Shown here one piece after another: positions 39,601-46,400 of a DNA stretch of 64,000 nt. Under the pieces are notes generated by a model that saw only the letters and a list, made by a program, of their open reading frames with translations, had not been told where the DNA came from and made no database searches. The stretch lies in NCBI GenBank assembly GCA_027627225.1, contig JAPFQT010000162.1:85001-149000 (forward strand). The letters are read 5' to 3'. Both the position numbers and the translations under genes were made by a program. The stretch's first letter is position 1; each line of letters starts with the position of its first letter. The stretch comes from Congeria kusceri (Eukaryota > Mollusca > Bivalvia > Myida > Dreissenidae).

Positions 39601-42220
39601 GAGATTGATCATTCTAATCATCTGAAGTAAACTAGCAACAATGATTAGTTTAATAGGAATGATATTATCTGGAACAGATCTAAGCAGATCCTCCGGAAGC
39701 AAATTATACATTAAATGAAAATAGCGACTTCGGTTTAATTGAAGTTGTTCATCAGTGGTAATGAATAAATGCAACACCACTGACGCTCTCTAGCGCCGGC
39801 TTGAGCAGAACTATTTTCAGCATAGTAAATTTATCAAATGTAGTTCACTACAAAGACTGTTACAAAAAAGAACTATAGAATTTAATTCAAGCAGTACTAA
39901 TACTTAAGTCTTTTTACCTCACCTGAGCACAACATACTCAGGGTGAGCTATTGGGATGGGCATTCTGTACGTTGTCCGTTCGTTGTCAACTCTTTCTTCA
40001 AACGACATATTCTCTTAAACCGATTGATTGATTTTTAAACGATCTTCACAGGAATGATCCTTAGGTAAATCTCTTTCAAAATTGTTAAAATGGTTCCAGT
40101 TCATTTAATAATTGGGTCAAAATTGACCCCACCCCAGCAGAAAAATCATAAGATCTGTGTTTGCCATGGTCTCATTTTTAGCTCCCTGTCAAAAGTCTGC
40201 ATTTGCATGTAGACATTTTTTTAGCAATTTGACAATTTCCAAAAACCAGATCCTTAATGTTCTCACACACGTGTTTTGCATATTTGAACTTCTTGCAGAA
40301 CTGCCCTTGGCAGAGGATGATGGACCTCGTGATGAAGAGAAAGCAGAGGATGATGGACCTCTTGATGAAAAGAAAGCAGAGGATGATGTACCTCTTGATG
40401 AGGAGAAATCAGTGTCAGCTGATAACCAAATTGGTAAATTGAAGCCTTTGCTTACCATAATAATCAATTGCACGTTCACATTTAGAAACATTTTGCTATA
40501 ACCCGGCAAGATATTTTACCTTAGTTCAGCGCAGTGTACTCATGGTGTCTGTTATCAATTGGTGTCTGTTGTCAACAACTTTTTTCCAACTACATCTATA
40601 CAACTTGACCGATTTTTCTCATGCTTTAGGAGTTTTAAAGTTGTGCAAATGATCCTAGTTCAATGCACATCAGAAGCAAAAAGGCTTAAAATAGAAATAA
40701 GTTTAAGAACTTTAACAAAGTAGCATTGCTTAGAGATGGCATCTACCATTTTTTTCTTGAAATAGTGCCTAACAGATGGAAAATGTGAGGTGCTTTATTT
40801 ATTATTCCTGGCTGAGAGCAGTAGAATTTAAAAAAATTGGCGCTGTCCCTGCGGCCGTTTATCTGTCCATCAACAACAGTATCTAAAGGTCTGATATCCA
40901 ATACCTGACGCAAGTGGGAAAGCTGTCAAGTCACTATTAAAGATCCGAGGAAAAGCTTAAGCGCTACATCACTGACACCCCCTACCACCGGCTTGAAAAT
41001 AACTCTATTTTCCAGAATAGAACATATATCAAATAATCCCGAAGAACCAGAGAATGTGTAACAGCTACACTATGATGAAGCACAGGTTAAAGTTTTATAT
41101 CACTATAATTATTTTTTATGCAAACCATTTCAGATGGAGATCCTCGATTGGTGCACACATCAGCAGACCAGGTTCTTCAAGCCAGTACGAATAATACCCT
41201 GGTCATTCCTGGAACGTCCAATCATGGGGCAATGATGGCAACTAGCATAGATAAACGTAGGTTTACCAAACCTTTATATCTCTATTTTTAGCTCACCTGA
41301 GCACAATGTGCTCAAGGTGAGATTTTGCTATCGCTCTATGTCCGTCGTGTGTCGTTCGACGTGCGTCGTTATGTGGCGTTAAACATTTCTTTAGACAATA
41401 TCTCCTTTTACACCACTGGCCCAAATGCAACCAAACTTTGCAGGAATGTTCCTTGGCTGGTCCCCTTTCAAATTTGTTCAAAAAAATTAAATTCCATTAA
41501 AAATTGTGGTTGCCATGGCAACCAATATGAAGAACTTTAAAAATCTTTTGTCAGAAACCACAAGGCCTAGAACGTAGATATTTGGTGTGCAGTATTGTCT
41601 AATAGACCTCTTCCAAGTTTGTTCAAATTATGGCTCGATGTTGGCCCCGCCCCGGGGGGTAACTTGATTTTACATAGTCTCATATAGGATAAACCATTAA
41701 AAATCTCTATAAACTGCAAGGCCTAGAGCTTAGATATTTGGTGTGTAGCATTGTTTAGTGGACCATTACTAAGGTTGTGAAAATCATGACCCTGGGCATG
41801 GCCCCGCCCCGGGGGTCACTTGATTTTAAATAGCTTTATATAGGAAAATCTGTATAAGTCTTCTTCTCTATAAGTGCAAAGCCTAGAGCTTAGATACTTG
41901 GTGAGTAGCATTGTATAGTGGACCACTTCCACTAGGTAAATCCTTGACTGGTTATGTGTGTGTTATACAAAAGGTATTCATGTCAATTCATCTGTGATCT
42001 TTTGTTTATAGCCACAGTCAGGCGTGGCACAAAAAGACCATGGGAGCCCGAAGAAAACAGAAGATTTTTTGAACTCTTCGCCAAGGAAATTAAGAACAAA
42101 GAAATGGCACCAACCTGGAAATTACAGAAAGCAGCAGACAAACTTAAAGGCAGAACTCTAGTCCAAATTAGGACGAGAATACACAACATCATCAAAGATA
42201 AACAGAAACTAAAACACTGA
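18632..42220 (+). CDS. Locus B: multi-domain chimeric gene, SET + RanBP2 zinc fingers + FxFG + tyrosine recombinase + SANT-like
   Basis: Gene-level entry. Exons read: 18632-18672, 19649-19746, 21619-21751, 23093-23288, 24593-24620, 26485-26619, 26814-26960, 27091-27245, 27486-27603, 27848-28654, 28783-28917, 29133-29224, 30153-30492, 30764-30901, 32422-32496, 34527-35793, 36987-37266, 38166-38279, 39502-39583, 40299-40433, 41134-41256, 42012-42220. Every junction has GT/AG and compatible phase, and the total is 4848 bases (1616 codons with the stop). A TAA at 37204-37206 interrupts the chain at codon 1375. Known of the families: SET8-like domains methylate histone H4 or other lysines; RanBP2 fingers bind Ran or ubiquitin; the recombinase fold cuts and rejoins DNA. 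The inferred product is nuclear. Weak links are the 28-base exon and the 29224/30153 junction, so two or three adjacent genes remain possible. I recall fish and bivalve proteins joining this SET type to this recombinase type, without the nucleoporin-like part. Confidence 0.55.
19316..19602 (+). repeat. CTCACCTGAGC-type repeat fragment in intron 1 of locus B
   Basis: Contains TCTCTCCTAAACCGTTAGACC, AGGCCTAGGGCTTCATATTTGG and ends GGCTCAGGTGAGGGACC...AGGGTCCTTGT, the same 3' end as the 15.2-16.7 kb element. The 5' end is missing. Confidence 0.75.
19649..19746 (+). CDS. Locus B exon 2, pre-SET segment
   Basis: Acceptor CTGTTGCAG, donor GTAAGT. Encodes RARRIQPKDVAINYI...DPDFLEKFWVDDEV. This matches the basic RRIKPADAA..YI...DPEFLEKKFIDD lead-in that I recall in front of KMT5A-like SET domains of fish and bivalve chimeric proteins. 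Ends in phase 1 (C|AA, Gln). The intron position is shared with the SET gene at 55.2/56.8 kb. Confidence 0.8.
21619..21751 (+). CDS. Locus B exon 3, N-terminal half of SET domain
   Basis: Acceptor TTTTGCAG, donor GTAAGA. Encodes QWGVRVKRRVMQGEFLVQYR followed by a variable insert and FKFEIQSGRKTLW. This is the SET-N pattern (G.GV.....GEF..EY.G, then a strand ending in W before the DA motif). The usual EY.G turn reads QYRA here, a departure from consensus near the S-adenosylmethionine pocket. Ends in phase 2 (TG|G). On the opposite strand the frame at 21570-21824 is only a shadow. Confidence 0.85.
23093..23288 (+). CDS. Locus B exon 4, C-terminal half of SET domain (catalytic motifs)
   Basis: Acceptor GTTGTATAG, donor GTACTT. 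Encodes LDGSDDDGSLGRLINDN, then TPHLCVFAVRDIELGEEIRY and NYGR. These are the SET-C hallmarks: a DA-like strand, GRLINDN in place of GRLINHS, the (H/D)LC(L/V)FA strand, and the catalytic-tyrosine motif GEEI.Y(N/D)YG. The Asn/His pair expected in RF(I/V)NHS is changed to NDN, as in the KMT5A-like chimeras I recall. The methyltransferase fold looks complete. Ends in phase 0. Confidence 0.85.
23790..24490. repeat. Tandem repeat of about 30 bp (GGGTCCCATATAAGTAATAAACATTGTT)
   Basis: Two blocks, about 23795-23855 and 24178-24480, of units like TTGTTGGGTCCCATATAAG and TAATAAACATTG, with some longer units carrying TGTACACTTA. At least ten copies. It lies in the intron between the SET C-terminal exon and the candidate linker exon. 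Minus-strand open frames through it (24108-24538) are repeat translations. Confidence 0.85.
24593..24620 (+). CDS. Locus B candidate 28-base linker exon
   Basis: After acceptor TTCCAATAG it reads VDKTNQRKS plus one base, then GTGTGT as donor. It enters in phase 0 (as left by 23288) and leaves in phase 1, which is exactly what the zinc-finger exon at 26485 needs. It is the only piece I found that can bridge the two. The frame stays open past the donor, so its 3' limit is uncertain. Without it, the SET exons and the zinc-finger exons would be separate genes. Confidence 0.4.
24964..25728. repeat. CTCACCTGAGC-type repeat fragments
   Basis: About 24980-25168 has GCTCAGGTGAACCAGGATTTT and ends GTGAGCGTTTCAGGGCCATCATGTCCCTCTTG. 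About 25443-25728 has CATCTCCTAAACCTCTAGGC, GGCAGGAATGTTCCTGGCAT and TGCCATGGCAACCGAAAAAA. Both match parts of the complete copy at 29.3-29.9 kb. Confidence 0.75.
25850..26372. repeat. Long imperfect inverted repeat (fold-back element)
   Basis: The left arm has TAAGCAACACATACAAAAAG, TTTAGACCACTTTTTAAATT and CGCCCATTTTTAGACAATTT; the right arm read in reverse complement has TAAGCAACATATTCATAATG, TTTAGACCACTTTTTTAATT and GGCCCATTTTTAGATAATTT, in the same order. Arms are about 240 bp with a short centre near 26100. It lies in the intron just before zinc finger 1. Confidence 0.8.
26485..26619 (+). CDS. Locus B exon 6, RanBP2-type zinc finger 1
   Basis: Acceptor TAATTTCAG, donor GTAATG. Serine-rich start, then W-x-C-x2-C-x3-N-x6-C-x2-C as GQWTCDTCLIQNKPD followed by AKCVACQTPKP. 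The motif is the canonical RanBP2 C4 finger with the conserved Trp and Asn, of the kind found in Nup153 and Nup358. Enters and leaves in phase 1, like the next finger, so fingers are symmetrical exons that can be duplicated cleanly. Confidence 0.85.
26814..26960 (+). CDS. Locus B exon 7, RanBP2-type zinc finger 2
   Basis: Acceptor TCTGTTGTAG, donor GTAGGG. Ala/Thr/Ser-rich linker, then GNWMCQTCLIQNKKDDS and TCGACQSPKP. Four cysteines, Trp and Asn are all present. Phase 1 at both ends. Confidence 0.85.
27091..27245 (+). CDS. Locus B exon 8, RanBP2-type zinc finger 3
   Basis: Acceptor CATTGAACAG, donor GTACTC. Encodes TENSTKPAVKEDSLLAKF, then SQWECEVCLMRNKAED and NCAACQTPKP. The linker KF.PA.G.W before the finger is the arrangement seen in Nup153. 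Leaves in phase 0. Confidence 0.85.
27486..27603 (+). CDS. Locus B exon 9, RanBP2-type zinc finger 4
   Basis: Acceptor TTGTTTGCAG, donor GTAAGG. Encodes AFNPPSGDWICDTCLVNNKG and NCVACNYARPG. The C-terminal pair is spaced one residue closer than in fingers 1-3 (NNKGTDNCVAC), so this finger is slightly shortened. Enters phase 0, leaves phase 1. Confidence 0.85.
27848..28654 (+). CDS. Locus B exon 10, FxFG-rich nucleoporin-like segment
   Basis: A 268-codon exon, rich in Ser/Thr/Gly/Lys, with spaced hydrophobic motifs: GGFSFKS, SGFTVG, GSGFKFSG, SGFVFGG, GGFTFGK, SGFTFGA, GGISFGE, GEFSFGS, TPVFGS and VGFGGFT. FxFG and FG repeats of this kind bind nuclear transport receptors in nucleoporins. Next to RanBP2 fingers they make the exon 6-10 block look like the middle of Nup153. 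The 281-residue open frame on the opposite strand is a shadow of it. Confidence 0.8.
28783..28917 (+). CDS. Locus B exon 11, nucleoporin-like continuation
   Basis: Acceptor CTCATTTCAG, donor GTATGC. Encodes EMAPAPAFGGFTLPSKPAEQ, then TSPAKRGRDEG with a possible basic nuclear-localisation patch (KRGR). Phase 1 at both ends. The frame stays open past the donor but loses character. Confidence 0.7.
29133..29224 (+). CDS. Locus B exon 12, short FG-containing exon
   Basis: Acceptor GTCTGGCAG, donor GTATGT. Encodes DSGEASAKKPFSFGQATNDP and SRFTEQLVL. One SFG motif. Leaves in phase 0. If the donor is not used, the frame ends at TAA 29243-29245, which would make this the last exon of a separate nucleoporin-like gene. 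Confidence 0.6.
29268..29927 (+). repeat. Complete CTCACCTGAGC-type repeat in a locus B intron
   Basis: Starts AGCTTACCTGAGCATGAAGT and ends CCCTCAGGTGAGCAATCTAGGGCC...CTCTTGTTGG. Internal ~160-bp partial repeats contain GTTGTTCAAAGAATTCCAT and GCTAGAGCTTAGATATTTGG. It lies between exons 12 and 13, the least secure junction of the gene model. Confidence 0.85.
30153..30492 (+). CDS. Locus B exon 13, acidic and NLS-like segment
   Basis: Open in this frame from about 30136. The acceptor that gives the needed phase 0 is the weak GCTTTGGAG ending at 30152; GTTTGTAAG ending at 30135 would need phase 1. Encodes SNVESISADSGISDDETTPS, a basic patch SRKRKS, then long Asp/Glu/Ser runs (DDDDDYDDDDD) and a second basic patch VKKQKKSK. 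Donor GTAATG. Likely an intrinsically disordered nuclear segment. The GAT/GAC codon runs make it prone to length change. Confidence 0.7.
30764..30901 (+). CDS. Locus B exon 14, acidic segment
   Basis: Acceptor TTTTTTTAG, donor GTATGT. Encodes ADEDECDYEDTDGDPDYVP, then ETDVSETDDDADDASDIF. Phase 1 at both ends. The DPDYVPE motif is common in the acidic leaders of chromatin and transposon-derived proteins. Confidence 0.75.
31333..31939 (+). repeat. CTCACCTGAGC-type repeat
   Basis: Starts AGCTCTTTTGAGCTATTGTG with TTTGTCCGTCGTTCGTCCGT, contains two diverged internal units, and ends GTCTCAGGTGAGCGATACAGGG...CTTCTTGTTT. Intronic, between exons 14 and 15. Confidence 0.85.
32078..32260. repeat. Degenerate repeat of GGTGCATTGTAGGGTCCATACA
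   Basis: Four diverged copies at about 32078, 32133, 32177 and 32241, spaced 44-64 bp. Intronic. Confidence 0.6.
32422..32496 (+). CDS. Locus B exon 15, short acidic exon
   Basis: Acceptor GTGTAACAG, donor GTAATA. Encodes DQILQTGIQIDEGSDTEEY and DNTRSH. Phase 1 at both ends, fitting exons 14 and 16. No domain is recognised. Confidence 0.7.
32549..33311. mobile_element. MITE-like element with GTCTTCGAAATT terminal inverted repeats
   Basis: The left end TCAGTCTTCGAAATTAGCACTTGCC and the right end GGCAAGTAAGTTC...AAATTTCGAAGACTGGGA are reverse complements in their outer ~12 bases and in GGCAAGT/ACTTGCC. The interior is about 750 bp, non-coding, with more CAAGTAA words near the right end. No clear target-site duplication was seen. 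Intronic in locus B. Confidence 0.55.
33495..34090 (+). repeat. Bivalve-style tandem element, units of ~150 bp with GTGACCTTGACC
   Basis: Opens ATGTCTCCCCCGACTCCAGC and closes TGGTCGAGGGGAGACAT, so its ends are partly complementary. Units with ACCATGTGAAATATGAAAG, AATGAATAGTTCTCAA and GAGCGGAAACC start near 33581, 33738, 33876 and 34030, with GTGACCTTGACCTTTGACC between them. Confidence 0.85.
34136..34482 (+). mobile_element. tRNA-derived SINE
   Basis: The head CCCCGTGGTCTAGTGGTTAAAGCATTGCGCTTGTAAAC...GAGTCC.GCTGGGGTCGAA has A-box-like and B-box-like pol III promoter parts of a tRNA. The body is followed by CCGCCTGTGCATAACTGAAA and TACTGTTGAAAAAAAAAAA. It sits immediately 5' of the acceptor of locus B exon 16. 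Confidence 0.75.
34527..35793 (+). CDS. Locus B exon 16, zinc clusters plus N-terminal part of tyrosine recombinase
   Basis: Acceptor GTTTTAG, donor GTAAGA. Two C2H2-like clusters: FCTFCGKQNKSKITRHLLTH, and YPCEFCKGFYIKNLLWHHAK followed by YCK. After a helical core-binding-like region comes RLILFNKRRVAEVEDLM, which carries the first catalytic Arg and the RxxE pattern (RRVAEVE) of tyrosine recombinases. The 421-codon length without an intron is unusual for this locus. As I recall, the same architecture occurs in many fish and bivalve uncharacterised proteins; I infer a mobile-element (Crypton-like) origin. Confidence 0.8.
36001..36450. repeat. tRNA-like SINE head and GACCTTGACC-type repeat
   Basis: CTTGGTCTAGCGGTAAGCGTGC...TTGTAAACC resembles a tRNA head, as in the SINE at 34136. 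It runs into repeats carrying TGACCTTTGTTCTGAGCAGC, GTTGTCGCAGCACAAA and ending GGACAATATGATTACTCTAGGGCGC. Intronic between exons 16 and 17. Confidence 0.65.
36987..37266 (+). pseudogene. Locus B exon 17, recombinase catalytic region with in-frame stop
   Basis: Acceptor GAATTTTGTAG, donor GTATGT. Reads MDMMENVAKSKKNHHAFVLI, TPEAREAIELLIETREAV, NNKYIFARLNASTPLSG, then KCPD, TAA at 37204-37206, and in the same frame KKTDIITTTTLRRYTATVSQ. The post-stop part is the box II region (TxLRxxxAT; second catalytic Arg), and the following exon joins in phase 0. The TAA is one substitution from TTA or CTA (Leu) and sits at the head of a nine-A run. Truncation would remove box II, the LGH motif and the tyrosine. 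Confidence 0.8.
37305..38060. repeat. Tandem repeat, ~165-bp units, with poly-G/poly-C ends
   Basis: Starts TGTCCCCACACTGAAAGGGG, ends near TCCCCCCCCCACCCCCC. Units with CTTGTATCACACATATCTCC, GAGACAGAGTCATGAAACC and ATGTTTATCGGCATGTGA recur near 37380, 37553, 37720 and 37875. Intronic between exons 17 and 18. Confidence 0.8.
38166..38279 (+). CDS. Locus B exon 18, recombinase box with nucleophilic tyrosine
   Basis: Acceptor TCATTTTCAG, donor GTAAAG, phase 0 both ends. Encodes ILDMTSKELRLLAKHLGHD, then VKTHKEYYQLSSATLELSK. LGH followed by ~8 residues and YY is the (H/W) plus nucleophilic Tyr arrangement of tyrosine recombinases. All late catalytic positions are retained although they lie after the stop in exon 17. 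Confidence 0.85.
38430..39145. mobile_element. SINE fragments with tRNA-like heads
   Basis: 38430-38700 and 38880-39145 both have a tRNA-like head (GTAGTGCTGATGGTTGCACTCTGGACTG; CAGTGCATTTGGTAGCATTTGGATTG). On the minus strand 39065-39135 reads TGGCTAGCGCAGTTGATAGC...GGGTTTGATTCCCATTACGG, another tRNA-like unit. They are diverged and dead. Intronic between exons 18 and 19. Confidence 0.6.
39502..39583 (+). CDS. Locus B exon 19, post-recombinase helix
   Basis: Acceptor TTTGCACACAG, donor GTAAGT. Encodes VSRMLMAVENGTVNEWKD and DISLDG. It matches the LA.(I/V)S+.L.A.E.G...E.K.....I.(I/L)D segment that I recall following the YRLP-type motif in related proteins. Leaves in phase 1. Confidence 0.75.
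39918..40720 (+). repeat. CTCACCTGAGC-type repeat fragments around exon 20
   Basis: 39918-40140 starts CTCACCTGAGCACAACATAC and includes TCTCTTAAACCGATTGATTG; 40520-40700 has TTAGTTCAGCGCAGTGTACTC, then TTTGACCGATTT-like blocks. These flank the coding exon 40299-40433 on both sides. Confidence 0.7.
40299..40433 (+). CDS. Locus B exon 20, three acidic 11-residue repeats
   Basis: Acceptor ACTTCTTGCAG, donor GTAAAT. Encodes ELPL, then AEDDGPRDEEK, AEDDGPLDEKK and AEDDVPLDEEK in tandem, then SVSADNQIG. The 33-base DNA units are nearly identical, so the expansion is recent. Disordered acidic linker. Phase 1 at both ends. Confidence 0.8.
41134..41256 (+). CDS. Locus B exon 21, linker exon
   Basis: Acceptor ACCATTTCAG, donor GTAGGT. 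Encodes DGDPRLVHTSADQVLQAST followed by NNTLVIPGTSNHG. No domain is recognised. Phase 1 at both ends. Confidence 0.7.
41290..41935 (+). repeat. CTCACCTGAGC-type repeat before the last exon
   Basis: Starts AGCTCACCTGAGCACAATGTG and contains three internal units with AGGCCTAGAGCTTAGATATT and GGCCCCGCCCCGGGGG. The canonical 3' end (CTCAGGTGAGC) is missing. Confidence 0.85.
42012..42220 (+). CDS. Locus B terminal exon, Myb/SANT-like domain
   Basis: Acceptor TTGTTTATAG. Encodes PTVRRGTKRPWEPEENRRFF, a helix, then KLKGRTLVQIRTRIHNIIKD and ends KQKLKH, TGA 42218-42220. The basic KRPW.PEE..A/RFF start and the late L.GR...QIR.R..N.I helix are typical of the short Myb/SANT-like domain that closes related recombinase-type proteins. 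It probably binds DNA. A candidate poly(A) signal AATAAA lies at 43632, far downstream. Confidence 0.8.
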
Positions 42221-43404
42221 TTCTACGTAAGAGTTGTCTTAATGTTAACCTGCATGTTAACCTAATGTATAAAATCAAATTTTGGTTTATTTTACAAAAT
42301 TTTCAAAAAAAAGGTTAGTCCAGGCTGCATTAATTGTTTTACTTTTGAAAAAAACAAACAGATATGTTACCAAAGGAATTTTCATTATCATGTGCAATGG
42401 AAAGATAATTTTAGAAAACATGTTTTACAATGTTCGAGTATCATGTAAGGTTTTTGTTGGTACATAAACATTATGGCCTGATGCTATGATTACTAAATTT
42501 TAAATAATGTTTAGTTATTGCAACCAGATACGTTACCAACCAGATAGTTACCATGTAATTGATCATTAGGTCATACTAGAAGATCAAATTGATTTCTATG
42601 CATATATAATCCATAATTGTTGATGTGTAATAATATGACATAGCAACTATCTTTGTTACATTTCTTGAGGATGAAAGCCATTTTAGCAGAGTTTTACACA
42701 CAAGTACATATTTGGCTGGTATATTGATAATTTGTTTATAAACTGCAACACATTCCATTTTAGTGAACATACTGTTATTATTCATAGTCATTTATGATTT
42801 TCAAATCATATTACAGAGCTTGTTTGTATAATCTATCCATTTTAATAGGCCTGCAAGAAATAGAAGATATTGTCCTTAGTAAAAAATATACTACATGTAG
42901 TTTGACTAAGATTTCCAGTCACAGGCTAAACTGACATGAGTAGATATTAGATATTCATTAATAAGTATCGTGATGTTACTATATAGGCTTTTCTTTTATG
43001 GGATTATTATGATACCTTAAACAATCTAAAAATTGTGTTCTTATTCTAAAAAGAATAACACTCAGCTAATTGAAATGGTGATATATAAATGTATCATGAT
43101 AATCTTTATTTTATTATAAAAAGAAATTATTTTAACACATTTGTTTTGTGTGTTTGAATTTTATATTTGGTTTATTAGTATAGATATATTATGTTTGTTA
43201 CCCATAGAACAATGGCAGCAGAAACCTTTCAGAACCTTTAAGATCTCAATGTGACTATTGATTATGGTTTAACTTTCAATCTGCAAAATGTCCTTCAACC
43301 TTTTAACATTTAAGTTTATTATCAAATATTTTCAGTGCTATTTACAACCATGTTGGATAAATTTCGTGTATTTTCTTACTAAACGCTTACAAACAACATA
43401 GAAC
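42221..43404. other. Downstream of locus B, no gene
   Basis: AT-rich 3' UTR or intergenic sequence. Small open frames (42282-42791) have no support. Confidence 0.5.
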
Positions 43405-43616
43405 TACTGTGGAATCACTTAAATTCGCGGGTTAAAAATTTCGCGTATTTGGGATCGCGGACATATTCGCGCGGTCTTAAATTCGCGTACATCTGATTTC
43501 AAAGAGTCACTTGTATAAAAATGTTAATTATTCGCGGTGGTCATAAATTCGCGCAATAGGGGGAGTGCGAAAGGCGCGAAAATTAGAACTCCGCGAAAAT
43601 TAGTGATTCCACAGTA
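43405..43616. mobile_element. Small MITE with TA duplication and ~24-bp inverted repeats
   Basis: TA|CTGTGGAATCACTTAAATTCGCG at the left and CGCGAAAATTAGTGATTCCACAG|TA at the right are near-perfect reverse complements. The element is 208 bp plus a TA on each side, which fits a Tc1/mariner-type non-autonomous element. The interior repeats ATTCGCG words. Confidence 0.85.
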
Positions 43617-45254
43617 ACAATGAGACATTGAAATAAATGTTATTTTTGTGTGACTTCTAGACTTTTGTAGTGGTATCAACAAGTGTGAATTAAGTAATAT
43701 TTATTTTACATGTCACATATTATAATTATGTTTGTACCATTTGAATATGTATTTGTATTGTTTACTTAACAAAAAAATACTTTTTTCATTTTCTAGAAAC
43801 ATCCAGAGTGAAACCTCATAAATGTATCAAATGACTTAAACACACACACATCAATGCCATGATAAAACAGTTTGGAGTGTTGACCACTACAATATTTTGT
43901 CATGCACACAAAGAACTTTTAAAGAAAAGCTTTAAGCCATATTATTCTGATTAGTTAGATAGTAGTTAACAAATGATTGACCTAAATACTCAGACAATTT
44001 TAACAGCAGTGATTTTTTTACAGATGATAAATTGGCATGTTTCTCCTTTTTGCAGTTATGAAGATTTTACAATCTTGTTTATCTGCTTTTACTGGATATG
44101 TTAAAGCATCAATGGTGCTCAGTGCATGGTATTTTGTCAAATTTTTCCTCTTGATATTTTGTGTTTTGTATACTGCCTATTCTCATTTACTATTTCGTTA
44201 CATCAGGATAAACTCACCATAATTGTTCATTTCTGTGCTTTTTTTCTAACAGTTTGTTGATAGTTTTATATTACGACATATATATTTTGTGTGTATACAA
44301 ACATAATTTTATGTCTTCCTCAGAGTATAATGGGGTATACATATTGCTTTTGTCTTGAAAAAAAAAATCCAGCTTTAATGCGGTTCCGCATTACTCCTTG
44401 TTCATTGTTGTAAATTTGTACTTTGAAAATATGCCAATTAATAAACCATTGTTTTTTGTATTCATTTGTTGTCTTTTAAATTCTATAATTGATGATATGG
44501 CAAACCATTGAGACATCTTGGTGTATACGATGCATGATCCTGTATCAGAGAAGTGATGCTGTTGTGGAAGCCTTGATCTAAGGCCCAGATACGCCCCTGA
44601 CGACAATTTGGTATCTCTTCCGTTCCATCATACCTATATGCATCTAGACTAGGTGCATAAATACCCAGGCTCCGTTTGATTTGCGGTCCAAGCATGCCAG
44701 TATTCGGTCTATGCTTGTTTGACCAAAGATGCTTCGATCATTCACATCCCACCTCGACTTTAGGTGGGACAGTTTCCAGCCTCCCGCAGTGTTATAAAGG
44801 AATTCCCTCATTTGAATCGAGGTATAGAGATGTATCTATAATCTAGGTATATTTGTAAGACTGGCGTTGACAGTTGGTTAAACACAAGCAAATAATGCAC
44901 CAAACAGGAACACTGGCGTCTGGATTTATTGATATCACATTTATTGACTTTAGTTCCAACAAACTGACCTTAGTCAGGACCAATATATAATACTATGTTA
45001 AGACCCAACAAAAAGTATATAGTTAAATATAGAGACGGGACACAGTTGGGTCCTAAAACACCCAATAGTTAATAAAATTTGATTGTTGAATATATAGCTC
45101 AGATATAAAGACATACGTAAAAGGAAGCGATATATAACTAGTGTGAAGCATGGCAGTTGTGTCTACATATTCGAAAGCTACCTGTGAACACTGGAAGTAG
45201 ATGGACCCAATTGCAAGGTATGACTGTTGGACCCATTATTTTACCAAGTCTGAG

Positions 45255-45286
<32 letters not shown>

Positions 45287-45990
45287 TACATATTCAACCT
45301 TCGGGATACAAGTCGAAAACCTTTGGGCGACATTTGTCGCCCTAAGGATATATGTGATGTCGCCCAAAAGATATTACCATCTATCTTCCTTAATTTAGTA
45401 ATCTAAAATCTCTAGTAAGCAATATATTAACATTTTATTTATGACAAGGTAAGGGGAATATAATTTTTGTAAATATAGCATACATTTCAGCAAATTATTC
45501 ATTATTAACAAAAAAATGTGTATATTCTGTTAACAACCTTTAGGTACCATTTTGTTTCCAAGGTTTGTTATTTTATTGAATTGATATATCTAAATGAAAT
45601 TTTTGTTCGTCGTCATTTTAATAAATATCCATCGATATATATTCCAAAATTTTGTTTAAATATTTTTGTTATCATTTTGTTACCTGCGCTTGTTTTCTCT
45701 GACATATTTTTCAGCTTATTTGTCTACGAAAGGTTGAAAGTAACTGTCGCAGAAAGGTTCAATCAGTTATCATAGACGATACACATATTTCGTACGTCTT
45801 TCAGTTTTGTGATCATTAAATAGCAAGCGGCTGGTAACAACAGTGCTTTATTTTTATGATATTGTAAGTATTTAGTATGTGTTATTCAGAAATTCAGTTC
45901 AAATTTGGTTTTTTATACACGAAGAATGTTATTGAACTTCCTGATACATTTGTTTGATCATCCTCAATTGTCCAATTTAGTCAATTATAT
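43617..45990. other. Intergenic with SINE-like remnants and a (TA)n run
   Basis: AATAAA at 43632 is a possible 3' end signal for locus B. About 44570-44890 (GGTCCAAGCATGCCAGTATTC, GACTTTAGGTGGGACAGTTTCC) resembles the body of the SINE-like units at 38.5-39.1 kb. (TA)n lies at about 45253-45284. No gene is supported. Confidence 0.5.
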
Positions 45991-45994
45991 TACC

Positions 45995-45995
<1 letters not shown>

Positions 45996-46049
<54 letters not shown>

Positions 46050-46400
46050 TAATAATAATATTATTATTATTATTAACATTATTATTATTATCATGACTAT
46101 CAGTATTATTATACACTCACAAAATGACCACTCACTCTATCCTGTACCATCAATCACAAAATGCATTGATCCCTTACTCTCATTAGACTGTTATTAATTA
46201 GCACCTACAATCTTTAGCTTTAGATCTTTACATACAAGTCATTTCTTTTAATCAAGCTGATTAGCATTTGTCTGAACTGTGATGTTACTTATGTGTGAAA
46301 GTAAGATATGAACGTGTTTCCAGGACAGTAATTACATTTATGCTATTATTATCAAGTCTACATGTGGTCAGAACTAACTAATCACTGCTAGTTAGTAAAC
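45996..46400 (+). repeat. (AAT)n tract plus repeat body, copy 1
   Basis: An AAT/ATT run (about 45996-46090) is followed by a body from ATGACCACTCACTCTATCCTG to GTGGTCAGAACTAACTAATCAC. The body is about 90 percent like 50987-51265, and that copy too follows a trinucleotide run. A dispersed element with a microsatellite head. Confidence 0.8.
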
